Part shown: positions 10,384 to 20,865 of the stretch, one piece after another
How the letters are laid out: the number at the start of each line of letters is the position of its first letter
How positions within the stretch are numbered: the first letter of the stretch is position 1
From: Liopterus haemorrhoidalis
Taxonomy: Eukaryota; Arthropoda; Insecta; Coleoptera; Dytiscidae
Direction: 5' to 3'
Assembly (NCBI GenBank): GCA_963971575.1
Contig: OZ020616.1
Span: 3,864,924-3,928,923 of the forward strand
DNA: 64,000 bases
Program-made: the position numbers and the translations under genes
Notes under the pieces: model-generated
What the model was told of the DNA's origin: nothing
Databases searched by the model: none
The model's input: only the letters and a program-made list of their open reading frames with translations

Positions 10384-10799
10384 GTCAAGACAGTTCACTG
10401 TACATTCTTTTTTAAATAACCCAAATATGAATTTAAATTTACTTCTAGCATTATATACGTAGTAAGTTGTTACTATATATTACACCAATCTTTTAAATCT
10501 TAGTGAATTATTTTCTTGTAATTACTATACACATTTGCGATACATGAAAATGATAAGTGAATTTTCCGTGGTGATTTGCAAGATATTTCACAATGTCACC
10601 ACGCAACTATGTTTAATAATGCGCGGGCTGCATTATAATATTAGGTTAATTCCACACCTATGTACTTATATCAGCCTTGAGATCGCAAAATTCTTAAAAC
10701 AAAAACAAAACTCCACTGGAAATGAAGTTTGTATCGCATTACAAACAAATGACGTCGTGATTTTTTACACATCTCGTTTAGATTTCACTGTAACGTTGC
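10384..10799. other. Unassigned stretch
   Basis: About 400 bp between the hAT-type MITE and the THAP-element fragment. An open frame of 90 codons (10535-10807) has no recognisable motif. No gene is supported. Confidence 0.35.
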
Positions 10800-10839
10800 T
10801 TAGTTAAAGTGGTTAGCTGCTAATATAGTAGCCGTTTTT

Positions 10840-11702
10840 AGGGTTTTGTAGGTATGACCAAAAAACCCTTATACCGTCATTTTGTCGTCTGTCTGTCTGT
10901 CTGTTCGGTTAAAATTGTAGCCAAACGGCTAAACCTAGAGAGTTGAAATTTGGCATGCTTATACAACTCTTTGACCCGCACATAGGAAAAATACTAAAAC
11001 ATCTAAAAAACATACCCCCCTAAAAATATAAACAAATATGTGCTCATCGAAAACAAAAATATTTTTTTTAAATTCTGAGTAGAGTATCAAATGAAAACCC
11101 TTAGTTCGTGGATTAACGATCAAATTTTTATTTTGATGCGATTTTTGATTTTTGCCCAGATAGTTTAAACTAAAAATCTAAAAAAATTCTAAGTAATGTA
11201 TATTGGTGTGAACCGAAATAGTACAACAGGAATTTTTGATCAGATTATGTTTTCGGAAACTAACGCATTTTTTGTGGTTTTTGGTTCACAAAGTACAAAA
11301 GTTATACCAATGTAAGACACTCACATGCAAGGCGTACGATGGCGCAACGTGTTAGAGCGTTGGTGTCGGAAGCTAACATTCTCTGGAAAACGAAGGGTTT
11401 CGAGTTCGAGTACACGGAGAGAATTTTTTTTTTGTTTTTTTTTTTCATTTTTATTATGTTGAAATTATTTTGTCAAAATTCTAGTTATATTTTGACAAAT
11501 GTTGTATTTAATTTTTAAGAGCGTAAATTTAATAACCAGTCTTATATGATTAACAGACGATAAATTATTTTAAAAATATCGTTCATTTTGCCGTGATTAC
11601 TACAAAGTAAAATTTGTCCTACACGCTCAGCATACCGCCTTCACTTATTATATACCTGCGAAACCCTGAAATGTGTGAATATTCACACTTCACATCAATT
11701 TT
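10840..11702 (+). mobile_element. Helentron/DINE-1-like repeat family B, copy 1
   Basis: The 5' end AGGGTTTTGTAGGTAT has its inverse ATACCTGCGAAACCCT at about 11655-11670. A GTCT microsatellite lies just inside the 5' end (10888-10903). The 3' end has a palindromic hairpin (GTGAATATTCAC) followed by CTTCACATCAA and a T-run. The insertion sits in a T-run of the target. Subterminal inverted repeats, a GTCY microsatellite, a 3' hairpin and T-run insertion are the marks of non-autonomous Helentrons. No Rep/helicase coding is present. Related copies: 38523-39570 and 43558-44527. Confidence 0.65.
11331..11415 (+). other. tRNA-like module inside Helentron-like copy 1
   Basis: An A-box-like TGGCGCAACGT (11340-11350; one base off the consensus) and a B-box-like AGTTCGAGTAC (11403-11413) are 63 bp apart. 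Acceptor-stem pairing is not evident. The same module is in the copy at 43850-43938; a different one sits at the equivalent place at 38950-39032. Confidence 0.5.
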
Positions 11703-12078
11703 TTTAAAAAGTATTGCAATATAATAGGCGCTCAATAGACCATATTAGTGTGTCGTCACATATATGTGCTGCCATCTGAGAGCTGAGTCCTTTGGAAGTT
11801 TTTAACTAATTTAAAATACATGTGACATTACTTTTGTTACCTTAATTTTATGAATATCTTCAATTTTGGAGCAAAAAATATGTATTTTTGATAAATATAT
11901 ACTAATATATACAGTCCAGATACTTTATATTATAGAATAATGATTTTATAAATATATAAATAAGGATTCGAAGATATATTTATAGGTTACGTTTTTAAAT
12001 AATAACAAAATCGAAATATCTTTAGTATTTATTTAATCAACACTAAGTATTCATTAATATTTTGTTTTAGAATGCATA

Positions 12079-12174
12079 ATGGTGTATTGTTTTGCTCCAA
12101 ATTGTAACAATTACAGCTACATTCTTAATTGCAAATTTTTTAATTTTTTGACAGATGAAAATGAAAAACTATAA
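12079..12174 (+). pseudogene. THAP N-terminus relic
   Basis: ATG at 12079 opens MVYCFAPNCNNYS, then CKFFNFLTDENEKL and a stop: 31 codons. C-x4-C and the F-F-x-FP-like spacing match the first third of a THAP domain. The rest is missing. It is the start of the coding region of the THAP element whose leader precedes it. Confidence 0.6.
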
Positions 12175-13181
12175 TGGATAAATTAAAAACAACATATTGT
12201 TCCTTCAAACCATTTAGTTATAGCATACACACTTATTACTATGTTTCTTGCCATAATAACGATTATTAACGTAAAATTTTCAATATTAACCTGCAAAATA
12301 ATATTGTGCTGCAAAAATAATGACATATTAAATTATAATGTTTATAAGAATTTTAATAAATAAATATTGACTTGTAGTTTTGATGTGAAGCATTCTCTTA
12401 CTTTGAAAACTTAATTTATATTTCCAAAGTACAATTTAACAAAAAAAAACATGCTAAATTCAAATAAAAGGTTACCAACTGCGAGGCGGCAGCACTGTGA
12501 AATTTTCTATTTCGAGCCCTGGAATCGTGTGAAAATACTCACTAATTTTTGAATTAACATTGGTAAAAAATATTGAAGTAGTTACCGGCTTGAATACAAA
12601 TCTTACCGAAAACCTTTTTAATAATATCTTATTTATTGCTTTTACTAATTTTCGGTACCAAAATAAAATATGAGCTCTTCTACAAAATATTTACACACAA
12701 AAAGATATGAATAACAGGTTTGTGTCATCGGTTATCTTATTCAGGTGTGGAGGCACGTATTTACGAGAGGTACACACCTTCATTTAACAGCAATTCTCAA
12801 TGAACGAAGCCATTTCTTCCGTGATAGCACTCCAAATAGAGGTTACGAGTTGGTATTTCTTAAGGAATTCAGCAAGTTGTCGTACTTTAAAAATGCATTC
12901 GAAACGTGAATATTAAATTTAATACTAATAAAATATGTAATTGAAATAAAAATTGAACTTCTAGACATTGGCGTAAAAATTGAAGCGTTTCATCTTCATT
13001 TCTTTCGCAAAGTTATTAACACTTTCACTAGAAGAACTTCTTATAATTATAATTATTATTATTATTTATCCAGCTGTGATGAAGTGCTCTTCGATCTTTA
13101 TCTTAAAAATCGTCGGGGTAAAGAAAACAAATTAAAGAAATAACTTGGCAAATCTCGTATGTGGTCTTACTTTCCTATGGT
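12175..13181. other. Unassigned AT-rich stretch
   Basis: No gene or delimited element was recognised. Positions 12480-12560 and 12745-12860 are less AT-rich but carry no open frame. Confidence 0.35.
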
Positions 13182-13391
13182 GTACACGACTAGTAGTAAA
13201 CGTCAAGTAAGTACACGTCTAGTAGTACACATCTAGTAGTACACGACTAGTAGTACACGACTAGTAGTACACGACTAGTAGTACACGACTAGTAGTACAC
13301 GACTAGTAGTAAACGAGTAATAGTACACGACTAATAGTACACGACTAATAGTACACGACTAATAGTACACGACTAATAGTATACGACTAAA
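13182..13391. repeat. 14-bp minisatellite, about 15 units
   Basis: The unit TACACGACTAGTAG is repeated head to tail for 210 bp. The first nine or so units carry CTAGTAG; the last five carry CTAATAG, so the array has two internally homogenised blocks. Single-base variants occur near the left edge. Confidence 0.9.
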
Positions 13392-13507
13392 GCCGCATTC
13401 AGAGCTCTTTAAATTAACAGGTTGTAGACTGTTCCTTGTTAGCTGTAAGTTATGTTTCTATGCATTGTTTTTAACGTTGTACGTACCGTTCATAGCAAGT
13501 TACTTTT

Positions 13508-13640
13508 ACTTTTTTTTTTGCTCTTCACTTGGATTTGGGAGATGAAGACCTTTTTTTTCCCTTCACTTGGATTTGGAATGTGAGGACCTTTTTTTTGCTC
13601 TTCAATTAGATTTGGGAGATGAGGACCTTTTTTTTGCTCC
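13508..13640. repeat. Tandem of the 'GGTCCTCAC' motif, 3 units
   Basis: Three diverged units of about 40 bp, each with CTTCACTTGGATTTGG and GAGGACCTTTTTTT, run in the opposite orientation to the array at 16998-17150. The motif also occurs inside hAT-type MITEs here. Confidence 0.65.
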
Positions 13641-13660
13641 GTCCCGCATTGCCTTCTTAA

Positions 13661-14388
13661 AGGGGGGGGGGGCTGATAACCACATTTTAAGCATATTTTT
13701 GTGAATTTTTTTCAAATCTATGGTTACATTTATTCATTTTCAAACTAAGTACATATATAAAGTAAGTTTTGAAGAAGATACAAAAAAAATTTGAAGGCAA
13801 AATATAGCGAAATGAGCCAGCTGTGGCAAATCTTCTCAGACTCCGGGAAAAAAATTAGATTTTGCGGTGACCAGTATAACTCGTCACTGGATCATCTGAA
13901 ATCAAAAATCCAAAAAGATTTTGTTAGTTTATGAGTTTGCCGAGGTAACGACGTTGAGATATTTTTTTTTCATGTTTTTTTTTTTATTTCACAACCGCAA
14001 ATATACTTATTTTTAGGTTTTTTTTAGGGGGAATTAATTTTTTTTTGTCTTCTAAGTAACGCTAAAAACTGAAAAATCATTTTAAAAATAAAAACTCAAC
14101 GTCATTACCTCGGCAAACTCATAAAATAACAAAATCTTTTTGGATTTTTGATTTCAGATGATCCAGTGACGAGTTATGCTGGTCACCGCAAAATCTAATT
14201 TTTTCCCCGGACTCTGAGCAGATTTGCCACAGCTGGCTCATTTCGCCATATTTTGCCTTCCAAATTTTTTTGTATCTTCTTATAAACATACTTTATATAT
14301 GTATTTAGTTTGAAAATGAATAAATTTAACCATAGATTTGAAAGAAATTCACAAACATATGCTTAAAATGTGGTTATCAGACCCCCCC
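13661..14388. mobile_element. Foldback element family L, copy 1
   Basis: 728 bp made of two arms of about 300 bp in inverted orientation around a short loop. It is bounded by G-run and C-run ends and flanked by TTAA on both sides (13657-13660, 14389-14392). The arms share GCCAGCTGTGGCAAATCTTC and GACTCCGGG. No coding. The second copy (25605-26324) is inserted in reverse, as its loop orientation shows. Confidence 0.8.
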
Positions 14389-14923
14389 TTAAGAAAATGG
14401 TCACCCTATCCTAGGTACCAGTGGGATATAAGCTTCTATTTTGAGAAACGCTGATCTAGACGTACAAAAACTATAAAGGAAGTAATGCCCCCTCGTAGTT
14501 ACGTTATATGATTAAGACTTTAAAAAATGTGTCAATACGTTAAATCAATATTATGAACACCAAGATAGTGTCATAACCAAATAAACATTGCAGTTATTTG
14601 GAATGTTATCTCGATAGGCAAACAGCAGTTTGATATTTTAAGAACAGTCTCTAGGTAGATATCAGTACACATTCAGGATGAAAGCGGGACACAATGACGT
14701 TTCCTACGGAAGAGGAAGAATCAGACCATGACAATAGTATGTACTCATAGATAACATGGGTGGCGTTTTAGGTAACTAATCTTATAAATGTCCTACTCTT
14801 CAAAATGATAACAAAACTAGTTACTTCATTACTATTTAGTACATAGTAAAACATTTCTATATTTTAGATCGAAAACAACTGCCCAACACGCAATTTGGGT
14901 CGCCCTTTGAACAGGAAGAAAAG
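14389..14923. other. Unassigned stretch with a hAT-type right end
   Basis: TTTTGAGAAACGCTG at about 14439-14453 looks like the right terminus of a hAT MITE without a partner. The rest shows nothing I can name. Confidence 0.35.
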
Positions 14924-15149
14924 CAGTGGAGGCGCTGGATATTAAAATCTGGAGGGGGCAGGAAATATTTAGAAAAATTTGGGGGGCCAGGAAATATCTG
15001 AAATCATCGTTTACAGTGATGACCTAAAAAAAAGGTCTTCACTTTTAAAATACATTTTTCTCCAAGCAATTCTGGGGGGAAAAACTGGGGGCCAGAGCAA
15101 TTTTTAGGGGGGCCCGGGCCCCCTGAAGCCCCCGCTAGCGCCGCCACTG
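14924..15149. mobile_element. hAT-type MITE, 226 bp
   Basis: Ends CAGTGGAGGCGCTGG and CTAGCGCCGCCACTG are inverted. Flanking octamers AAGAAAAG (14916-14923) and TTGAAAAG (15150-15157) match at 6 of 8. The interior is rich in G and C runs and contains a version of the AGGTCTTCACTTTTAAAATA motif. Confidence 0.7.
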
Positions 15150-15224
15150 TTGAAAAGCACTATAATCAGCTACGCAACCAGAATATTGTCTGGTAGGGGT
15201 GCATAACTTTTGGAACAAATACGA

Positions 15225-15851
15225 GCCCTACATAACGTTTTGACTATTTTTAGCATGATGTCTGTCAGTCGGTCTGTGAGTCGGTCTGTCTGTCTGTCTG
15301 TCTGTCCGTCCGTCCGTCCGTCCGTCCGTCCGTCCGTCCGTCCGTCCATCCGTCCGTCCGTCCATCCGTCCGTCCGTCCATCCGTCCGTCTGTCGGTAGG
15401 TCTGTGTACAAGTGCAGAGCAAATTCGGTTAAAACGATTTTTATGAAACTTCATATTTAAGCTTTTGACATCAATGGCACGAGTTGATCAACTTTTAGGA
15501 AAAATCGGTTAACTAGAAATGGAAGTTTACTCGTGTCGATTTTAAGATTTTTGCGAATATTTCATAACAGAAAAATATTTCGAAAACATTTATTAAACAA
15601 AAGTGCTATTAAAAGCAATAACCAACAACTTTTATTTGAGACACTTTTTGATAAAACGAAAAATGTTAAATTTTTTCTAAGTATGTATCTATTTTTTCAT
15701 ACTTATATGTAACGTTTCCATGGTAATGATAAATAATATCTCTGTTAGAAAATATTGGGCCAAGTTATTTCTACTCGGCTGCTAGAATGTATTTTATACA
15801 AGTACTTTATGATGGCGGTCGGTCCTGTGATGGCTACACCTGATTTTTTTT
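15225..15851 (+). mobile_element. Helentron-like repeat family K, 5'-truncated copy
   Basis: It begins inside the family at CCTACATAACGTTTTGACTA. After a long GTCY microsatellite (15268-15395) it runs to the 3' subterminal TGGCGGTCGGT, a degraded hairpin and a T-run. The family ends ACCGACCGCCA/TGGCGGTCGGT are inverted. Other copies: 29754, 40939, 54736 and 55383. Confidence 0.65.
15268..15395. repeat. GTCY (GTCT/GTCC) microsatellite
   Basis: Mostly GTCC units flanked by GTCT units and a few CATC variants, within the family K element. Its open frames on both strands (Ser-Val/Thr-Asp-Gly repeats) are products of the repeat, not genes. Confidence 0.9.
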
Positions 15852-16010
15852 GAACTATCTATAGTTTTCCTATAGGTGGAATAAAGAGTTGTACAAGTAT
15901 GCCAAATTTCAACTTTCTATGTTCAACCGTTTGGCCACAATTTCTACCAAACAGGGGCTCACGATGGACGATGTAAAGGTTTTTTGATCATACCTACAAA
16001 ACCATAAAAA
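15852..16010 (-). mobile_element. 5' end of a family B Helentron-like repeat
   Basis: It matches the 5' region of family B in reverse (AAAGAGTTGTACAAGTATGC, CATACCTACAAAACC). It is joined directly to the T-run end of the family K copy; the (GTCT) repeat is lost (AAACAGGGGCTCACG). Confidence 0.55.
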
Positions 16011-16915
16011 GGAAATATATAAGATGAATTTATAAATTTTAATATTCAATTTTAGAAAATCTTTTATCTTTAATCTTTTGTCACTGTTATCATTTTTTCC
16101 CTAAACTCTATAATAATTGAATAAGTCAATAAGAAATTAGATATTTTTTTAGTTAGCGTCCCTTCAGATCTCTTTAACTGGGTTACCTCCTCTTCGAATC
16201 CTGCTTTTGATCTGTCATGATACCAAATTACGTGTAAATATGTTCACGTGATCTCGAAAGGCGACAAAAAAAAATTGGGATCTTCTTTTTCTTCGAGAAA
16301 TGTCAGTCTGGTTGATTTTTGGCCTCACTCACATAAGTCTAAAGTCATAAGTGTTTCTTGGATATCGATTTGTAATCTTTTTGAGTACGAAAAAACATCT
16401 TCAATTTTATTTACTCCGATATTACAAATGTTGCTGTATTGTTCTTGTTCAAGTTGGTGATAATTTCAATTAATAACATTATTACAAAGCTATTTATTAG
16501 CTAATAAAAAAGTTATATCAAAGATATAATAGTTAACAAATCTTTGAATTGTTTTTCCTCAATTTAATAATTCTAAATAATAAATTTATCAGTCTGGTAT
16601 TTTGTAACTAATAATTCCAGTAAAACGCTGTCATTTATATTGTTTTTCCTCTCGCCTTTTAATTAACTTGTTTTGACCATTGTAACCATGTAAAAACAGA
16701 CATGCAACCATTAAAAAATAATAGCTATATTAACATTTCATACGATAACTAAATAAACACTTGTTGTCATTAGATACCAGTTTAATTCATATTTTATATA
16801 ACCATTATTTATTTAGTTCAGCATGTAAGATATACGAGGTGAAATTAAAATATTCGTGCAATTATTTTAATTTACAAAACAATATTTATTTATTCAATTT
16901 TTATATTGTCCCCTT
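16011..16915. other. Unassigned AT-rich stretch
   Basis: Nothing with coding character. ATATACGAGGTGAAATTAAA at about 16831 resembles a mariner terminus, without a matching partner. Confidence 0.35.
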
Positions 16916-16997
16916 CACAGCCGGCCTTAGCAAGTCTGGCGCCCAGGGCGAGATTTTTTTGCCGCCCTCATAAAAAAAAATAATAATAATTAAGAAA

Positions 16998-17150
16998 AGA
17001 AGGTCTTCACCTCCCAAATCCAAGTGAAGAGCAAAAAAAGGTCCTCACCTCCCAAATCCAAGTGAAGAGCAAAAAAAGGTCCTCACCTCCCAAATCCAAG
17101 TGAAGAGCAAAAAAAAGGTCCTCACCTCCCAAATCCAAGTGAAGAGCAAA
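16998..17150. repeat. Tandem of the 'GGTCCTCAC' motif, 4 units of 38-39 bp
   Basis: Units repeat CTCCCAAATCCAAGTGAAGA with A-runs at 17011, 17049, 17087 and 17126. The array follows a hAT-like end (CAGCCGGCC at 16918) and adjoins the J repeat. Confidence 0.8.
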
Positions 17151-17840
17151 ACCAGTGGCGAAGGGAGACCTCCGCTAGACTTGCTCTCCCATAAAAAAAA
17201 TATTTAAAAAAAAATGTAAACTAAAAAAAAATTTTTTTTAAATATTTAGATAAATCTTCAAAAATACATCAAATTATGTTCTATACAAATTTTTGTACAA
17301 GGCTTGCTTTACTAGTTACGAATTAATTATCATGACCATGGAAACGTTACATATAAGTATGAAAAAATTGAGACTGAAAAATTTGAAATAATTTTACAAA
17401 AATTTTTCGAAATTTTTCGTTTTATCAAAAAACGTCTCAAATAAAAGTTATTAGTTATTGCATTTATAGTAACTTTTGTTCAATAAATTTTTTCGAAATA
17501 TTTTTCTGTTGCTAAATATTCGCAAAAATATTAAAATCGACACGAGTAAACTCCCATTTCTAGTCAACCGATTTTCATAAAAAACAATAGGGTTCTTCCC
17601 ATTTAATAGGAGAATTTTTTAGTACCAAAACGAATTCTCTAAGTTAAACCGTTTTTGAGTTATCGTGTATACACACAGACACACCGACACACACAGACAC
17701 ACACACATACGGACGGCACTTCGAAAATAGGTTTTTTGGATTCTCTGGACCATGAAACGTGGTCATCAGTCAAAACCTCGACATCGAAAATTTTCGCGAT
17801 TACAATACTTGCCCCTTATATATTAAGGTCGGGCAAGTAA
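17151..17840 (-). mobile_element. Mosaic repeat: family J ends with a family K middle
   Basis: Ends (ACCAGTGGCGAAGG on one side, GGTCGGGCAAGTA on the other) match the copy at 47144-47626. Between about 17300 and 17575 the sequence is family K (CATGACCATGGAAACGTTAC, AAAATCGACACGAGTAAACT). A CA-rich microsatellite (17670-17705) occupies the place of the GTCY tract. It looks like template switching or recombination between two Helentron-like families. Confidence 0.55.
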
Positions 17841-17929
17841 AAAGGTCCTCACTTTTAAAATACAAGTGAGGACCTGACCGTCCGCCGCCCTTCCTGCCCC
17901 CCCCCCCCCCCGGCCGCTTCTAATACACT

Positions 17930-18705
17930 TATGGAATTATTTTATTCATCAAAGTATGCACCCATATTGTCTATACACTTTTGCCATTTAAGCGGCAGGT
18001 TGTTCAGGCCGGTGCTATAAAACCCTGGTGGACGAAAGTCAACGAATTCCTGGAAGGCCAGTTTTAGAGCATTGTCTGAGTTAAACTGTTTTCCTAGTAA
18101 AAAGTTGTCCAAATTGCGGAAGAAGTGGTAGTGAGGGCTAGCTCTGGTGAATATGGAGGATGATGAACAAGTTCCAACTCCAATTACTGTAGTTTTGCCA
18201 GTCATTTGTGCAGTGTGTGCTCTAGCGTTATCATGCAATAAGACGTCGATCTGTTGACCAATCTAGGCTGTTTTCTTTAAATTTTTGCATCATTTCGTCC
18301 AGTTGGTTGCAGTATATTTCTGCTGTGATCGATGAGCCAAGTTTTTTTGGTTTTTAAGTTTCCTGTATGAACTTTGGCGAACCAATTTGTTATCGTCTGC
18401 TTCGTAGTAACACTAGAGCCAAATACACTATTAATGTTTTGCGCGGTCTGCGATGTCATAGTTCCACGTAAGAACTCATACTTCATAATAGTGCGAATTT
18501 CCGACCGTTCCATTTTCAACAAAATAATTTTAAAAAAAAGTTTTTGATATTTTTTAGAGAATACAAAGATTTCTTTATACAAGTGAGATGTGTAACTTTC
18601 TAACAAAAAAAAAAAAAACCAACGGCAAAATATTAAGCCAATGTCAAATAATAAGCTGTTAAAGTTGGCAATATTATTAACTACAAATTTCATCCTTGAC
18701 GACCT
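17930..18705 (-). mobile_element. Dead mariner, 3'-truncated copy
   Basis: The minus strand reads an N-terminal domain (MERSEIRTIMKYEFLRGT, VTTKQTITNWFAK). After an internal deletion comes the C-terminal part (HDNARAHTAQMT, HFFRNLDNFLLGKQFN, KWQKCIDNMGAYFDE). The SPDLAPTD segment with the third aspartate is frameshifted and the first aspartate region is deleted. The 5' inverted end AGGTCGTCAAGGATGAAATT is at 18686-18705; the 3' end is cut off next to a C-run. Same family as 34047-34665. Confidence 0.8.
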
Positions 18706-19055
18706 GATAGGTTTCAGTTTACGCTGCTTTACATAGTATAAAATAACATAATTAGGAAAACATAGCTATTTTTTCCTTTTGCGTATATATTTTATTATCT
18801 TAATTACTACACCCACATATTCCATGTTTATCGAGTTATTTACAATAGATATTTGCATTATTTTTGCATATCGGTACTTGAAAAAAGAACTCAGTGCATT
18901 AACGTAAACGTATTATATTTTAACTAAAGTTAATAAGTTAAAAACTGAGGGTTTTATTCTGTTTTATTCAGCTACCGAAGATGGCTTCATAGCCAAAATG
19001 TATGTCTAGTGACAATAAAATAATTTGTGAAGTAAAGAAACTCTTTCCCATCTAA
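18706..19055. other. Unassigned stretch with a retroelement-tail hairpin relic
   Basis: GAAGATGGCTTCATAGCC (about 18966) is a decayed form of the hairpin at 4599-4632. Nothing else is recognised. Confidence 0.35.
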
Positions 19056-19667
19056 TACCCTTTTCACACTAGATCTTTAAGATCGGATGTTATCTGATGT
19101 TTAAGTGAATGTATCTTTAAACGCTTATGTGAAACCGTATGGCCTCGTCTAAATACAAGCGATGTTTAAGACAGAGATCTGTGTCTTTAACATCGTCCGC
19201 ATTGCCAACTTAATTTCTATTATAAAAAAATACTCCTTGAATTTGTGCTGTCAACATTTTATATTATCATAAACAAGAATACTGTATTATATCGACGTTA
19301 TAAGAAGTTTATACTTATTGTTATAGTAAATTTATTTATTTTAATAATGTGTTTAATAAAATACAGAGCTACAATAATTGAGATAAAATGTATCGACTTA
19401 CATGTTAATACAGGTGTAATATATTCTTTATTGTAGTGTCTTTATTGTAGAATGAAATGAAATATCTTTATTTGTTTATAATAATTCAAAATGTGCGTCT
19501 GCGCAGACAGTTCAAAACTGGTAATTTCATGACGGTAACTTCAGGACAAAATTATTGTAGCTGGTGACAGCACCAGAGATTTAAGCATCAAGTGTGAAAG
19601 CTAACCGATCTTAAACATCGGTGAACTTTAAGTTCACTCGTCTTAAAGTTCTAGTGTGAAAAGGGTA
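19056..19667. mobile_element. Harbinger-type MITE family A, copy 1
   Basis: 612 bp with inverted ends TACCCTTTTCACACTAGATC and GTTCTAGTGTGAAAAGGGTA, flanked by TAA and TTA. Other copies of the family (27372, 40254) have TTA on both sides, as expected for PIF/Harbinger insertion. The interior is AT-rich and highly alike in all four copies. Confidence 0.75.
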
Positions 19668-20292
19668 TTAGTTAAAGTGGTTAACTGCTATACTCTATCT
19701 CTGAAAGCCTGATAGTAATAAATAATTTTTCAGGCAGTTACCAGTGGCGTGCACATTTTAAACACGTTTAAATTGGTTTTGTGTATTTCTTTATTACTAT
19801 TTATCATTTTATTAAGTATATGGCAGATAAATACACGCCTGTGACCATATTTATCATATCATTAAACACACCCCTGTGACCATATTTTTCCTCAAAGTTT
19901 TATGGTCAAATTTTTATGACCTATTGTGTTTAACCCTAGTTCGTATTCCCATATACTATGTGCGGCACACTCAGTTGTTTTTAACAATATTTCGTTTCGA
20001 ACTATTCATATTTTGTCGCTTTTGTTTTACCGCTTCTGTGTGATAATACAATAACTTTTTACAAATAATAAATTATATTACTATCAGTCTTTCGGAGATA
20101 GAGTATAATATAGTAGCGGTTTTTTTAAAAGTATTGCAATATAGTAGACGCTCAATAGACCATATTAGTGTGTCGTCACATACATGTGCTTCCACCTGAG
20201 AGCTGAGTCCCTCGGAAGTTTTTGACTGATTTAAAATACATGTACATTACTTTTGTTACCTTAATTTTATGAATATCTTCAATTTTGGAGCA
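19668..20292. mobile_element. THAP-element fragment, copy 2, with a TA-element inside
   Basis: It aligns with the leader of the THAP element at 10800 and 11703-11875, ending at GCTTCAATTTTGGAGCA-like sequence where family A copy 2 begins. It lacks the Helentron-like insertion seen in copy 1 and has seven T at that point, so it is the empty site for that insertion. The TA-element at 19691 is present here. Confidence 0.65.
19691..20105. mobile_element. 415-bp MITE with TA target duplication
   Basis: Ends TACTCTATCTCTGAAAG and CTTTCGGAGATAGAGTA are inverted, with TA immediately outside both. The uninterrupted sequence CTGCTAATATAG at 10818-10829 is the matching empty site, so the insertion limits and TA duplication are direct observations. 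Confidence 0.8.
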
Positions 20293-20865
20293 ATACAAGC
20301 GATGTTTAAGACAGAGATCTGCGTCTTAAAAATCGTCCGCATTGCCAACTTAATTTCTATTATAAAAAAATACTCCTTGAATTTGTGTTGTCAACATTTT
20401 ATATTATCATAAACAAGAATACTGTATTATATCGACGTTATAAGAAGTTTATACTTATTGTTATAGTAAAATTATTTATTTTAATAATGTGTTTAATAAA
20501 ATACAGAGCTACAATAATTGAGATAAAATGTATCGACTTACATGGTAATACAGGTGTAATATATTCTTTATTGTAGTGTCTTTATTGTAGAATGAAATGA
20601 AATATCTTTATTTGTTTATAATAATTCAAAATGTGCGTCTACGCAGACAGTTCAAAACTGGTAATTTCATGACGGTAACTTAAGGACAAAATTACTGAAG
20701 CTGATGACAGCACCGGAGATTAAAGGATTCCACACACCAAAGCGGCCGCGGTGGCGGCCACGGTGGCGGCCACGGTAGCGATCAGGTCTCCTCACTAACG
20801 CGGTGGAAGTGGCGGTAGCGGTAGCGATCAGTTAGTGAATCACGGTATATAGTTGTATGATAATA

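Larger units (their letters stand above)
10800..12174 (+). mobile_element. THAP-element 5' fragment, interrupted by a Helentron-like repeat
   Basis: Positions 10800-10839 plus 11703-11875 align to 19668-20292 (TTAAAGTGGTTARCTGC, GCGCTCAATAGACCATATTA, GGAGCTGAGTCC-like words). The intervening 10840-11702 is the inserted repeat described next. Downstream the copy reaches an ATG at 12079 opening a THAP-type N-terminus. This site lacks the TA-element present at 19691, so it is an empty site for that insertion. Confidence 0.7.

Noticed and set aside
11331..11415. Functional tRNA gene
   Set aside because: Box matches are good but acceptor, D and anticodon stems do not form a proper cloverleaf, and it lies inside a repeat in several copies.
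13182..13391. Possible CRISPR-like array
   Set aside because: The 14-bp units are contiguous with no spacers; it is a minisatellite in a eukaryotic genome.
15170..15454. Open frames of Ser-Val-Cys or Thr-Asp-Gly repeats
   Set aside because: They are translations of the GTCY microsatellite in two phases on both strands; the same occurs at 30375-30738, 44296-44535 and 55190-55384.
19245..19436. A 63-codon hydrophobic open frame conserved in all four family A MITE copies
   Set aside because: It starts with CTG, not ATG, is extremely AT-rich, and is alike only because the copies are recent. No evidence of selection on codons.
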